Positions 1-6,287 are shown, counted from the stretch's first letter. The stretch: 8,997 bases of DNA from an uncultured Clostridia bacterium (GCA_947306035.1 CAMZFG010000023.1:1-8997), one strand, 5' to 3'. The notes: generated from the letters alone by a model not told the origin. Numbers and translations: made by a program.

Positions 1-399
1 CTGCCCGAACGTGTGACGGTGACGCTGCTCGGCGACGGCGACGCGATCCTGGACGAGCGCGAAGCCGAACTGACCGAGGCCGAAAACGCCGCTTCCATCG
101 TGTCCACCGAAGTCACCGCGGACGGCATACGGGTGGCGATCAGCGCGCCCGACGGCCCCGCGGGCCTGACGGTGGCAGCCGTCAGTCAGAACGGCGAGAC
201 GCTGATGACCGTATCGGTGGAAGAGGAAGGCGACCTGACGCAGGAGACCGGCGATTACGTCGTGTTCCTGCCCGGCGACTACGAGGCGTTCGGCGGCGGC
301 GCGGGCACGACCGGCGACGAGGCTCTGGATATCACCGTGAACCTGCTTGACGCGGACGACGGCATCGTTGACAGCCGCGTCGTGACGTTGACGAATTGA
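1..399 (+). CDS. Unrecognised acidic protein, C-terminal part (5' end outside window)
   Basis: The reading frame is open from the first base of the window and ends at TGA 397-399, so only the last 132 residues are visible and the true start lies upstream. The visible part is strongly acidic, rich in Asp, Glu, Gly, Val and Thr, with no cysteine, no membrane segment and no catalytic motif that I recognise. It contains alternating hydrophobic stretches (VTVTLLG, GIRVAIS, LTVAAVS, ITVNLLD, RVVTLTN) that suggest a beta-rich, possibly Ig-like or otherwise extracytoplasmic fold. That is inference from composition only. Its stop lies 16 bases before the start of the MscS-family channel gene with no terminator between, so the two are probably co-transcribed. 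The GC-rich third codon positions match the channel gene and support real coding. I cannot assign a function. Confidence 0.75.
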   Translation: MPERVTVTLLGDGDAILDEREAELTEAENAASIVSTEVTADGIRVAISAPDGPAGLTVAAVSQNGETLMTVSVEEEGDLTQETGDYVVFLPGDYEAFGGGAGTTGDEALDITVNLLDADDGIVDSRVVTLTN

Positions 400-415
400 C
401 AAAAGGAGAAAAAAC

Positions 416-1459
416 ATGAATAAAAAGCAATGGATCGTTAAAATCTGCGTGCTGGCCGTGATGCTGGCCGTTGTGATCGTGGTGGCCGTGCTGCACGACA
501 GCATCCACGGCCCCGACAATCCCTTTGTGCCCGTGGAAGGGCGGCACACCGTTCTCAACCGCATGATCGCGCTGATCCCCGCGGTCATCGCCTCCGTCAC
601 CGCCGTCATCTTCGGCTATCTGGTGGTGCAGCTGATCGGCCTTGTCGTTTCCCTGCTGCTGCCCCACGTCTCCAACAAGGCCAAAACGGTGCTGACCCTT
701 TCGCGCAGTCTGCTCAAATGGATCATCATCGTGGGCGTGATCGTGGTGGTGCTGCAATCGTTCGGCGTGGACACCTTCACCATTCTCGCCGGTCTCGGCA
801 TTCTGGCGCTGGCCATCGGCCTCGGCGCGCAGCAGATCGTCTCCGACGTGCTGGCCGGCTTCTTTATCGTCTTTGAGGCGGAATTCAAGGTCGGCGACAT
901 CATCACCGTGGACGGATGGCGCGGAACGGTATCGGATATCGGCATTCGCGTGACCAAGATCACCGACGCCTCCGGCAACGTCAAGATCGTCAACAACAGC
1001 GATATCAAATCGGTCGTCAACCTGACCGCCGAGTTGTCGGTCGCCTTTCTCACCGTTTCGATCGACTATGCCGAGGATCTGCACAAAGTGGAACTGGTGC
1101 TGCGCGACAACCTCGCGACCATCAAGGAACACGTGCCCGCCATTGTCGAGGGCCCGTACTATAAGGGCGTGACGGCGCTCGGCACTTCCTCGGTCGATCT
1201 TTTGCTGGCGGCCACCTGCAAGGAGACCGACGTCTATCAGGTCAAGCGCGATATCAACCGCGAGATCTTTCTGCTGTTCGGTCAGAACAACATTACCATT
1301 CCCTTCAATCAGATCACCGTTTCGCAGCGCGACGTCAATCCCTCGCCATATCTGGCAAACGCGCCCGAAAAGGATCCCGCGCCCCACGCCGCCGAGGCAA
1401 AACAGTTCCTCGACGAGCAGATCGAACATTCGAGAGATATCGACGAAGAAAACAAATGA
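416..1459 (+). CDS. MscS-family small-conductance mechanosensitive ion channel
   Basis: This 347-residue membrane protein should open under membrane tension and release ions and small solutes during hypo-osmotic shock. The start is set by AAAAGGAG (401-408) seven bases before ATG 416. Hydrophobic helices lie at about residues 8-26, 50-82 and 98-118. The last leads into the pore-lining segment at about 120-152, which is rich in Gly and Ala (LAGLGILALAIGLGAQQ) and continues into the family signature QQIVSDVLAGFF. The cytoplasmic beta domain follows at about 155-205 (FKVGDIITVDGWRGTVSDIG), then the alpha/beta domain ending in IPFNQITV at 295-302. A charged 40-residue tail (306-347) closes the protein. 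The size and three-helix layout match ordinary MscS rather than the large MscK or YbdG types. It sits downstream of an acidic unknown protein and is followed directly by a terminator. Family assignment is firm; the exact paralogue and ion preference are not. Confidence 0.95.
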   Translation: MNKKQWIVKICVLAVMLAVVIVVAVLHDSIHGPDNPFVPVEGRHTVLNRMIALIPAVIASVTAVIFGYLVVQLIGLVVSLLLPHVSNKAKTVLTLSRSLLKWIIIVGVIVVVLQSFGVDTFTILAGLGILALAIGLGAQQIVSDVLAGFFIVFEAEFKVGDIITVDGWRGTVSDIGIRVTKITDASGNVKIVNNSDIKSVVNLTAELSVAFLTVSIDYAEDLHKVELVLRDNLATIKEHVPAIVEGPYYKGVTALGTSSVDLLLAATCKETDVYQVKRDINREIFLLFGQNNITIPFNQITVSQRDVNPSPYLANAPEKDPAPHAAEAKQFLDEQIEHSRDIDEENK

Positions 1460-1466
1460 CACACAC

Positions 1467-1496
1467 AAAAAAGCCCCCCGGACGGGGGGCTTTTTG
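1467..1496. terminator. Bidirectional rho-independent terminator between convergent genes
   Basis: A perfect 7-bp stem GCCCCCC (1473-1479) / GGGGGGC (1484-1490) closes a GGAC loop. It is flanked by AAAAAA (1467-1472) and TTTTT (1491-1495), so it has a T-tract on either strand. It begins 8 bases after the MscS-family stop and ends 11 bases before the stop of the convergent zinc-ribbon membrane protein gene, so it can serve both transcripts. Confidence 0.93.
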
Positions 1497-1506
1497 TTTT
1501 TTCGCG

Positions 1507-2160
1507 TTATGGCTTTTTGATCAAAGTGTGTTTGCACTCCTGACAGCGCGCAGCGTCTTTGGGATTGAAAAAACCACATACAACACACGCGTTGCGTTCC
1601 GCTTTGACGTCCGGTTCGACCCAAAACCGTTTGATGCCCCAAAAGTGATAGATCTTGCCGCCGATGGGATATTGATCGAGCAGATACTCCGCTTTGCCAC
1701 TCTCGGCTTTTTCATTCCATTCCGGTATGGAGCCCATCCCACCGACATAATCATTCAAACGCACGATATGCGGTACGATCTCTTTGATCTGCCCGTCTGC
1801 CAGACGCACCGATACTTTGACCGCATTCATATTTGCCATACGATAATGCCACTGCCGTTCGATCGGCTGCGATACGTTTTCAACGGTCACGTCGACGATC
1901 TCACCCACCCACGAGCGATCGGTCATAAAACGACAGATGCGCGTGAGCGCAACGGGCAAAATCAAAAACGCGGCAAACGCGATGAAAGTGCCAGGTTTGC
2001 CCATGTGGGTAAAAAAGTAATCCCGATAGACCACATACACCAAAACGACAAAACCCCACGTGCCAAGGCAGATCAGCAGTTGTTTGAGAAACTGCCACAC
2101 AGCATAGCGCATGACGTCGCCGGGCAATTTGAAATCGATCGGCCGCGACTGTCTCATCAT
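1507..2160 (-). CDS. Two-helix membrane protein with C-terminal zinc ribbon
   Basis: This is a 217-residue protein of unknown function. AGGAG sits seven bases upstream of ATG 2160 (on the minus strand ...AAAGGAGATGATCC then ATGATG), so the start is well supported, with the second ATG as an equal alternative. Two hydrophobic segments lie at about residues 20-45 and 57-76. They are followed by a soluble region at about 85-185, predicted beta-rich and containing several Trp and Tyr (IYHFWGIKRFWV). The end carries a zinc ribbon, C192-x2-C195 ... C206-x2-C209, before the basic tail KKP. With both helices near the N-terminus, the ribbon should lie on the same side as the N-terminus, probably the cytoplasm; this is inference. 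It lies 44 bases downstream of the hydrolase-like lipoprotein gene with no terminator between, so the two form an operon. Comparable zinc-ribbon ends occur in many small Bacillota membrane proteins, but I know no specific family name for this one. Confidence 0.85.
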   Translation of the reverse strand: MMRQSRPIDFKLPGDVMRYAVWQFLKQLLICLGTWGFVVLVYVVYRDYFFTHMGKPGTFIAFAAFLILPVALTRICRFMTDRSWVGEIVDVTVENVSQPIERQWHYRMANMNAVKVSVRLADGQIKEIVPHIVRLNDYVGGMGSIPEWNEKAESGKAEYLLDQYPIGGKIYHFWGIKRFWVEPDVKAERNACVVCGFFNPKDAARCQECKHTLIKKP

Positions 2161-2204
2161 GGATCATCTCCTTTATCATCGTATCCGACGCGGCAGTATT
2201 CGGC

Positions 2205-3167
2205 TCAATCATACAGATCGATCCACGCAAGCAGGCATTGCAGGCCTTCACCCATAAAGTCCGAAGCAACAACGTCTATTTTGCGATACGCGCAGTCCGA
2301 ACGATCTTTCAGCAAATCGTAAAGTCCGTCGGTTTGTTCGACGGGAAAGTTGGCGTTGCGCGTATAATGCAGCATCAAAATCGGGCCGTCCAGTCGGTCG
2401 CTGAACGTGACAGCCGAGCGCAAAGCATATTCTTCCGGCGCATCATCATAGGTACTGCCGATCAAAGCGGCAAGAAGATTTTGTACGTTCTCGCCGCGCG
2501 CGATACCGAAAGCGTGCAGATCGGTTACAGCGTCGACCACGGCGCAGCCGCTGATGCGATCTTCGGCATCCGCGGCAAATAAGCGGAGCGCGTTGACCGA
2601 GCCCTCGGAAGAGCCGGCAACGAAAACTTTGGAACGGGCGATAAAATCGGTCTGATCGAAAATAGACAAAAGCGTCTGCGCGTCGGCCAAGTCCAGCGCC
2701 CCGCCGAAATCACGCACACCTTCGCTTGCATCATATCCTCTCGCATAAGGGCGCACGACGATCAGCCCGCGGCTGACGTATAGTTGTGCAAGCGCGTCGA
2801 TGTTGATACCCACTTCCGGAAAATACAGCAGGACGGTGTGAGTTTCTTCGGCATAATCACGTGGAAGTACCACGTCGGCGGCCAGTTTGCCATTGGCATT
2901 TTCATACAGCACTTTATAAGCGACTGCTCCGTCGATCTGTTGGCTGAACGCTTGCATCGTGACGGAAAGCACGCCGTCTATATCGACCATTTTCTCCATC
3001 GTGTCAACGGTGGCGGTTTGATGAGTTTCCTCATTTGCCGACGCATCTGCCCCCGCGGCAGCGGGTTTCTGCTCGGTTTGATCTGGCGTCGTGCGGGCGC
3101 ACGCGGTCAGCAAAAACAACAGCGCCGCGCAAAATAATGCTACCCGCATTTTCTTATTTCTTTTCAT
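2205..3167 (-). CDS. Alpha/beta-hydrolase-like lipoprotein with an incomplete catalytic triad
   Basis: This 320-residue protein begins with a basic signal peptide (MKRNKKMR), a hydrophobic stretch and the lipobox LTAC, so Cys23 should be lipidated and the protein anchored on the outer face of the membrane. Residues 24-60 are a low-complexity linker rich in Ala, Thr, Gln and Glu. The rest resembles peptidase S9 / dienelactone-type alpha/beta hydrolases: an oxyanion-region strand (VLLYFPEVG, 112-120), a substrate loop (VVRPYARGYDASEG, 137-150) and the nucleophile elbow GSSEG with Ser187. The usual HG-x2-D-x2-VP acid motif is present as HYTRNANFPVEQ, with Asn271 where Asp is expected. No histidine occurs after His267, so the usual catalytic His is missing. 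It may therefore be a binding or regulatory protein, or use a non-standard triad. It is expressed from a near-consensus promoter overlapped by an XRE operator and precedes the zinc-ribbon membrane protein gene. Confidence 0.85.
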   Translation of the reverse strand: MKRNKKMRVALFCAALLFLLTACARTTPDQTEQKPAAAGADASANEETHQTATVDTMEKMVDIDGVLSVTMQAFSQQIDGAVAYKVLYENANGKLAADVVLPRDYAEETHTVLLYFPEVGINIDALAQLYVSRGLIVVRPYARGYDASEGVRDFGGALDLADAQTLLSIFDQTDFIARSKVFVAGSSEGSVNALRLFAADAEDRISGCAVVDAVTDLHAFGIARGENVQNLLAALIGSTYDDAPEEYALRSAVTFSDRLDGPILMLHYTRNANFPVEQTDGLYDLLKDRSDCAYRKIDVVASDFMGEGLQCLLAWIDLYD

Positions 3168-3215
3168 ATTCCCTGCCCCTTTCGATAATCAAAGATATGC
3201 GCACTTCTTTATTTC

Positions 3216-3244
3216 ATTTTACTGCAATTTGCGGTATTTGTCAA
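3216..3244 (-). promoter_or_regulatory. Sigma-A type promoter of the hydrolase-like lipoprotein operon
   Basis: On the minus strand, a consensus -35 box TTGACA (3244-3239) and a -10 box TAAAAT (3221-3216) are separated by exactly 17 bases. Transcription should start near 3209, giving a leader of about 40 bases before ATG 3167, with GGGGCAGGG as the likely ribosome binding region. The spacer is almost wholly filled by operator O1, which implies repression by the adjacent XRE protein. Confidence 0.75.
3220..3236. promoter_or_regulatory. Operator O1, imperfect inverted repeat TACTGC-AATTT-GCGGTA
   Basis: The half-sites TACTGC and GCGGTA are inverted around a 5-base AT-rich spacer and match at 5 of 6 positions. 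The site falls between the -35 and -10 boxes of the leftward promoter. The same 17-base pattern recurs as O2 with a 25-bp centre-to-centre distance, about two and a half helical turns. Binding by the neighbouring XRE protein is inferred from position and symmetry. Confidence 0.68.
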
Positions 3245-3265
3245 TACCGCATTTCGCGGTATGTG
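3238..3265 (+). promoter_or_regulatory. Tentative promoter of the XRE regulator gene
   Basis: A plausible -35 box TTGTCA (3238-3243) overlaps the -35 box of the opposing promoter. The only -10 candidate at acceptable spacing is the weak TATGTG (3260-3265, 16-base spacer). Operator O2 fills this spacer, mirroring O1 on the other side. The call rests mainly on this symmetry, because the -10 match is poor. Confidence 0.35.
3244..3262. promoter_or_regulatory. Operator O2, perfect inverted repeat ATACCGC-ATTTC-GCGGTAT
   Basis: Seven-base arms are perfectly inverted around ATTTC. The core TACCGC-N5-GCGGTA is shared with O1. The inner half-sites of O1 and O2 also pair as a perfect GCGGTATT / AATACCGC palindrome (3231-3250), so three or four equivalent half-sites are evenly arrayed. 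The site ends 23 bases before the first ATG of the XRE gene, consistent with autoregulation. Confidence 0.72.
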
Positions 3266-3284
3266 AAAATAGGCGTGAGGGGGG

Positions 3285-3503
3285 ATGATGATGTATCGGC
3301 GCATACGCGATCTGCGTGAGGATCATGACCTGACGCAAAAACAGGTGGCCGGCAAATTGAACTGCTCCCAGCAGGTATACAGCAACTACGAACTGGGGCA
3401 ACGCGACATTCCCACCGATATTCTGATTAAACTTTCAAGACTGTACCGGGTCTCGGTCGATTATCTTTTGGGTATCAGCGACGATCCGAAAATACATCCG
3501 TGA
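3285..3503 (+). CDS. Small XRE-family helix-turn-helix repressor
   Basis: This 72-residue DNA-binding protein consists almost entirely of one HTH_3/Cro-C1 domain (residues 4-65): helix 1 IRDLREDHDLT, helix 2 TQKQVAGKLN, recognition helix CSQQVYSNYELGQ, then helices 4-5 ending in VDYLLGISDD, a common ending in this family. There is no separate sensor or dimerisation domain. Three consecutive ATG codons (3285, 3288, 3291) follow GAGGGGGG (3277-3284). The second or third gives better spacing, so the protein probably begins MMYRR or MYRR. Divergent transcription from the lipoprotein operon, and paired palindromes between them, suggest it represses both itself and that operon; this is inference. 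How repression would be relieved cannot be read from the sequence. Confidence 0.9.
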   Translation: MMMYRRIRDLREDHDLTQKQVAGKLNCSQQVYSNYELGQRDIPTDILIKLSRLYRVSVDYLLGISDDPKIHP

Positions 3504-3513
3504 CGCGGAACAT

Positions 3514-3542
3514 GAAAAAGCCCACGAGACGGGGCTTTTTTC
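3514..3542. terminator. Bidirectional rho-independent terminator
   Basis: AAAAAGCCC (3515-3523) pairs with GGGCTTTTT (3532-3540) around the 8-base loop ACGAGACG. Outer A and T runs provide a T-tract on both strands. It begins 11 bases after the XRE stop and ends 3 bases before the stop of the convergent aldo/keto reductase gene, so it can close both transcripts. Confidence 0.88.
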
Positions 3543-3544
3543 AT

Positions 3545-4654
3545 TCATTTTTCAAACGCGGCGGCGACGTCTGCGAGCAGGTCGCGAATGGGCAGATGTT
3601 GGGGGCAGACGCCCTCGCAGCGGCCGCACCTGATGCAGTCGCTCGCCTTGCCGCGGTCTTTGGTGTAGATCGACCTGTAATAAAAATCCGCGTTCCAGCC
3701 CTTATAGCGCCGTTTGGCGTTGTAACAGGTGAAAAGGTCGGGAATGGAGATATCCATGGGGCAGCCCTCCACGCAATAGCGGCAGGCCGTGCAGGCAACG
3801 GCGTTCTCGCCCGTCAGCACCGCCGTGACTTCGGCGACGGCCTGCTTCTCCGCCTCGGTCAGCGGGCCCGTCTCCTGCATTAGCGCCACGTTCTCCTCGG
3901 TCTGCTCAAGCGTGCTCATGCCGGAGAGCACCACCAGCATTTCTTCCGGCGCGGCGGCAAAGCGCAGCGCCAGCGCCGCCGGGGTCAGACCCGTTTTTCG
4001 CACCGCCTCGACCGCTTTTTCGGGCAGGTCTGCGAGCAGGCCGCCCTTGACGGGCTCCATGACGATGACGGGCTTGCCGTATCGGCGGCACACCTCAAGG
4101 CACCGGCGGCTCTCGACCACGGGGTTTTCGTAGTCGGCGTAGTTATACTGGATCTGCACGACCTCGATCTGCGGGTACTCCCGCAGGATACGTTCGAGCG
4201 TGTCGGCGCTGTCGTGGAAGGAGAGACCGACGTGACGGATCTTGCCTTCTTTTTTGAGCGCGAACGCCGTTTCGTAGGCACGGCACGCTTTGAAATGGAG
4301 AAAGCTGTCGCGGTTCTGCGCGTGCATCAGGTAAAAATCGAAATAGGAAACGCCGCAGGCCGCCAACTGGCTCTCGAAAAAGGGGCGGATGTCGGCTTCC
4401 TCTTTGAAGTATTGCCCCGTCAATTTGTCGGTCAACAGATACCGTTCGCGGGGATAACGGGACGAGAGGCACGCGGCAAGGGCCAGTTCGCTCTTGCCGT
4501 CGAGATAGCCGTGGGCGGTATCGAAATAGTTATAGCCCGCGTCGAGAAACCGGTCGACCATGCGGCAGAATTGCGCCGTGTCGACCTCGCCTTCCTTCAT
4601 GGGCAGGCGCATGCACCCGAAGCCCAGTTTTTTGCTGACGCCGAAGCGTTCCAT
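3545..4654 (-). CDS. Aldo/keto reductase with C-terminal 2x[4Fe-4S] ferredoxin domain
   Basis: This is a 369-residue predicted cytoplasmic oxidoreductase. The AKR barrel (about 1-275) starts with GFGCMRLP and carries the family tetrad Asp45 and Tyr50 (FDTAHGY), Lys77 (LTDKL) and His111 (LMHAQN). The C-terminal part holds two clusters of the form CxxCxxCxxxCP: Cys288/291/294/298 and Cys340/343/346/350. This two-domain layout is that of the COG1453 'aldo/keto reductase, ferredoxin-type' group common in anaerobic Bacillota. These proteins are thought to couple NAD(P)H-dependent carbonyl chemistry to iron-sulfur electron transfer, with substrates mostly unknown. The start was placed at ATG 4654 because AGGAG (4665-4661) lies six bases upstream and GFGCMRLP then sits at the usual position. 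An in-frame ATG at 4747 would add 31 residues overlapping the upstream gene and is unlikely. It is the last gene of a three-gene operon, 46 bases after the TIM-barrel isomerase gene. Confidence 0.95.
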   Translation of the reverse strand: MERFGVSKKLGFGCMRLPMKEGEVDTAQFCRMVDRFLDAGYNYFDTAHGYLDGKSELALAACLSSRYPRERYLLTDKLTGQYFKEEADIRPFFESQLAACGVSYFDFYLMHAQNRDSFLHFKACRAYETAFALKKEGKIRHVGLSFHDSADTLERILREYPQIEVVQIQYNYADYENPVVESRRCLEVCRRYGKPVIVMEPVKGGLLADLPEKAVEAVRKTGLTPAALALRFAAAPEEMLVVLSGMSTLEQTEENVALMQETGPLTEAEKQAVAEVTAVLTGENAVACTACRYCVEGCPMDISIPDLFTCYNAKRRYKGWNADFYYRSIYTKDRGKASDCIRCGRCEGVCPQHLPIRDLLADVAAAFEK

Positions 4655-4700
4655 CGTTCTCTCCTTTTCAAACAAGGTGCGCAACGGGGCGCGTTTTCGG

Positions 4701-5555
4701 TCAGTTTGCGGCGATAACGGCCTCGAGGTGGCGTTTGGCTTTGGCAATGTCGGCGGCGGGGTCCTCGCCCGCCTCGCGCTCGATGGTCAAAAAGCCGCGG
4801 TAGCCGACCTCTTCCAGCGCGGCCAGATAGGCGGCAAAGTTCACGTTGCCCTCGCCGAGCGGCGTTTCGCGGTAGAAGGCAACGCCCTTCAATTCCGCCG
4901 GGCACGGCAGCACGCCGTAGACGTATTCCGGTTTGGTGCGGTACAGCATGACGCCGTCTTTGGCGTGGGTATGCACGATGTAGTCTTTGAGGTTATGAAC
5001 GGCCGTCACGGGGTCGTCGCCCGCCACCATGACGAGGTTGGCGGGGTCAAGGTTGACCGCCACGCCCGTGGAATGCAGCCCGTCCAGGAACTTTTTGAGC
5101 ACGGCCGAGGTCTCGGGGCCCGTCTCGATGGCAAAGTGCGCGCCCACGCTGTCGGCGTATTCCGCCAGCGCGAAGCAGGCCTCCTGCATGATGCCGTAGC
5201 GGGGCTCGGTCGGGTCTTCCGGCACCACGCCGATGTGGGTGGTGACGACGTGCGTGTCAAGATCGAGCGCGAGGTCGAGCATGCGCTTGGAGCGCTCGAT
5301 CAGTTCGGGGTTGCGCTCGGGGCGGAAAAAGCCCTCGCCGAGGTCGCCGCACAGCGCCGAGAAGCAAAGGCCCTGCGATTTGACGAAATCGAGCAGTTCC
5401 CTGCGGTCGGCGGGCGTCAGGTTCTCGGGGCAGTTGGCGCCTTTGGTCACGTACATCTGAATGCCCGCGGCGCCGATGGCGGCGGCGGAGCGAATGGCGG
5501 TGCGGGTGTCGGTGCGGAAAGAATCCACGATGACACCGATGGGAAATTGAAACAT
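4701..5555 (-). CDS. Sugar phosphate isomerase/epimerase family TIM-barrel protein
   Basis: This 284-residue protein belongs to the xylose-isomerase-like / AP-endonuclease-2 superfamily, whose members isomerise or epimerise sugars and polyols using a divalent metal. Likely metal and active-site residues are spread in the usual order: His107 (TTHIG), Glu144 (AIETG), Asp170 with Asn173 (NLDPAN), His195 and His197 (VHTHAKDG), and Glu259 (LTIERE). The N-terminus MFQFPIGVIVDSF and the strand GAAGIQMYV are typical of the first barrel strands. The length is normal for the family. AGGAGA (5568-5563) lies seven bases upstream of ATG 5555. The gene sits 48 bases after the GNAT gene and 46 before the aldo/keto reductase gene with no terminator in either gap, so it is the middle gene of an operon. 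Pairing with an oxidoreductase suggests a sugar, inositol or similar polyol route. The substrate cannot be specified. Confidence 0.92.
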   Translation of the reverse strand: MFQFPIGVIVDSFRTDTRTAIRSAAAIGAAGIQMYVTKGANCPENLTPADRRELLDFVKSQGLCFSALCGDLGEGFFRPERNPELIERSKRMLDLALDLDTHVVTTHIGVVPEDPTEPRYGIMQEACFALAEYADSVGAHFAIETGPETSAVLKKFLDGLHSTGVAVNLDPANLVMVAGDDPVTAVHNLKDYIVHTHAKDGVMLYRTKPEYVYGVLPCPAELKGVAFYRETPLGEGNVNFAAYLAALEEVGYRGFLTIEREAGEDPAADIAKAKRHLEAVIAAN

Positions 5556-5603
5556 ATCACGTTCTCCTTTCGCGTTGTGCGTTGGTATTTACTGCTTTTT
5601 TCG

Positions 5604-6260
5604 TTACCTTACCCCGTTTTGAGGCCTGCATTTGGCGTAGGCCATGCGCGGGGTGCCGTCAAAGACATAGATGGTGCCGCAGTAGGTGTAGCCCTGTTTT
5701 TTGAGCGCGTTTTGCATGATGCGGTTGTCGCTGTGCGTATCAATGCGGACTTCGCCGATCTGCTCCAGCGCAAACGCGGTGGCGGCGGCCAGCACGCCGT
5801 GCGCGCCGGGCGCGGCGGCGATGCGGTGGATGACCCCGTAGGGTGCGTCGTCCGGCCAGGCGCCGTCAAAAATCTCGCGGTAGGTGGGGTCTTCGCCCAC
5901 GGCAAAGTAGAACACGCCGGCGATGGCACCGTTCTGCATGACGAGGTAGCACTGCCCCGTCGCGATATCCTCCCTGACCATATCCTCGCTCGGGTGATGC
6001 TCTCCCCACTGGTGCGGGTTGCCGCTCTCACGCATACGCTCGCGCGCGGCGGCGTAAATGGCGAGCACGTGCGGCAAGTCGCCGCGCACGGCGCGGCAAA
6101 CGGTCGATGTCACGGAAGAACTCGCCCCGTCCACGCCCATTTTGGCGCGCAGGTCGCCGAGAGACTTGTCGTATTGCGCTTTTGTGATGGCGCCGTGCGA
6201 AAGAAAGGTGTCGAGCAGCGCTTTTTGGTTTTCAAACAATGCCCGCTTTTTCTCGTCCAT
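5604..6260 (-). CDS. GNAT-family acetyltransferase with N-terminal SHOCT-like segment
   Basis: This is a 218-residue protein. Residues 7-42 form a helical hairpin resembling the SHOCT oligomerisation motif (ALLDTFLSHGAITKAQYDKSL). A GNAT N-acetyltransferase domain follows at about 53-210: helices VLAIYAAARERM, strands QCYLVMQNGAIAGVFYF, then YGVIHRIAAAPGAHGVLAAA in the acetyl-CoA-binding region, and the late motif IDTHSDNRIMQNALKKQGY before CGTIYVFDG. That late motif is typical of one GNAT subgroup. The acetyl-CoA loop reads G-A-H-G-V-L rather than the usual R/Q-x-x-G-x-G/A, so activity is not assured. The start at ATG 6260 was chosen because it follows a GGGGGAT element and lies about 20 bases after the predicted transcription start. 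The in-frame extension to 6395 would run through a terminator and the promoter. It is the first gene of the operon with the isomerase and aldo/keto reductase. The substrate is unknown. Confidence 0.88.
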   Translation of the reverse strand: MDEKKRALFENQKALLDTFLSHGAITKAQYDKSLGDLRAKMGVDGASSSVTSTVCRAVRGDLPHVLAIYAAARERMRESGNPHQWGEHHPSEDMVREDIATGQCYLVMQNGAIAGVFYFAVGEDPTYREIFDGAWPDDAPYGVIHRIAAAPGAHGVLAAATAFALEQIGEVRIDTHSDNRIMQNALKKQGYTYCGTIYVFDGTPRMAYAKCRPQNGVR

Positions 6261-6287
6261 ACCGATCCCCCGCTTTCCGTTGCTTTG

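Noticed and set aside
332..1642. Minus-strand open frame of 436 codons antisense to the MscS-family gene
   Set aside because: It crosses the bidirectional terminator and overlaps the real convergent gene. Its translation is His/Asp/Gln-rich low complexity, as expected opposite a channel gene.
1456..2322. Plus-strand open frame of 288 codons beginning just after the channel gene
   Set aside because: It runs through the terminator and lies opposite the zinc-ribbon membrane protein, which has a better ribosome binding site and visible membrane helices.
3220..3262. The repeated GCGGTA/TACCGC units considered as a CRISPR-like or recombination-site array
   Set aside because: There are only two palindromic units with very short spacing, placed exactly over promoter elements beside a helix-turn-helix gene. 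Operators explain them better.
4667..4695. Small GCGC-containing inverted repeat in the gap between the isomerase and reductase genes
   Set aside because: The stem is only four base pairs with no T-tract, so it is not a credible terminator or operator.
4655..4747. Possible 31-residue N-terminal extension of the aldo/keto reductase
   Set aside because: The extension overlaps the upstream isomerase gene and does not resemble AKR N-termini. The internal ATG at 4654 has an AGGAG at ideal spacing.
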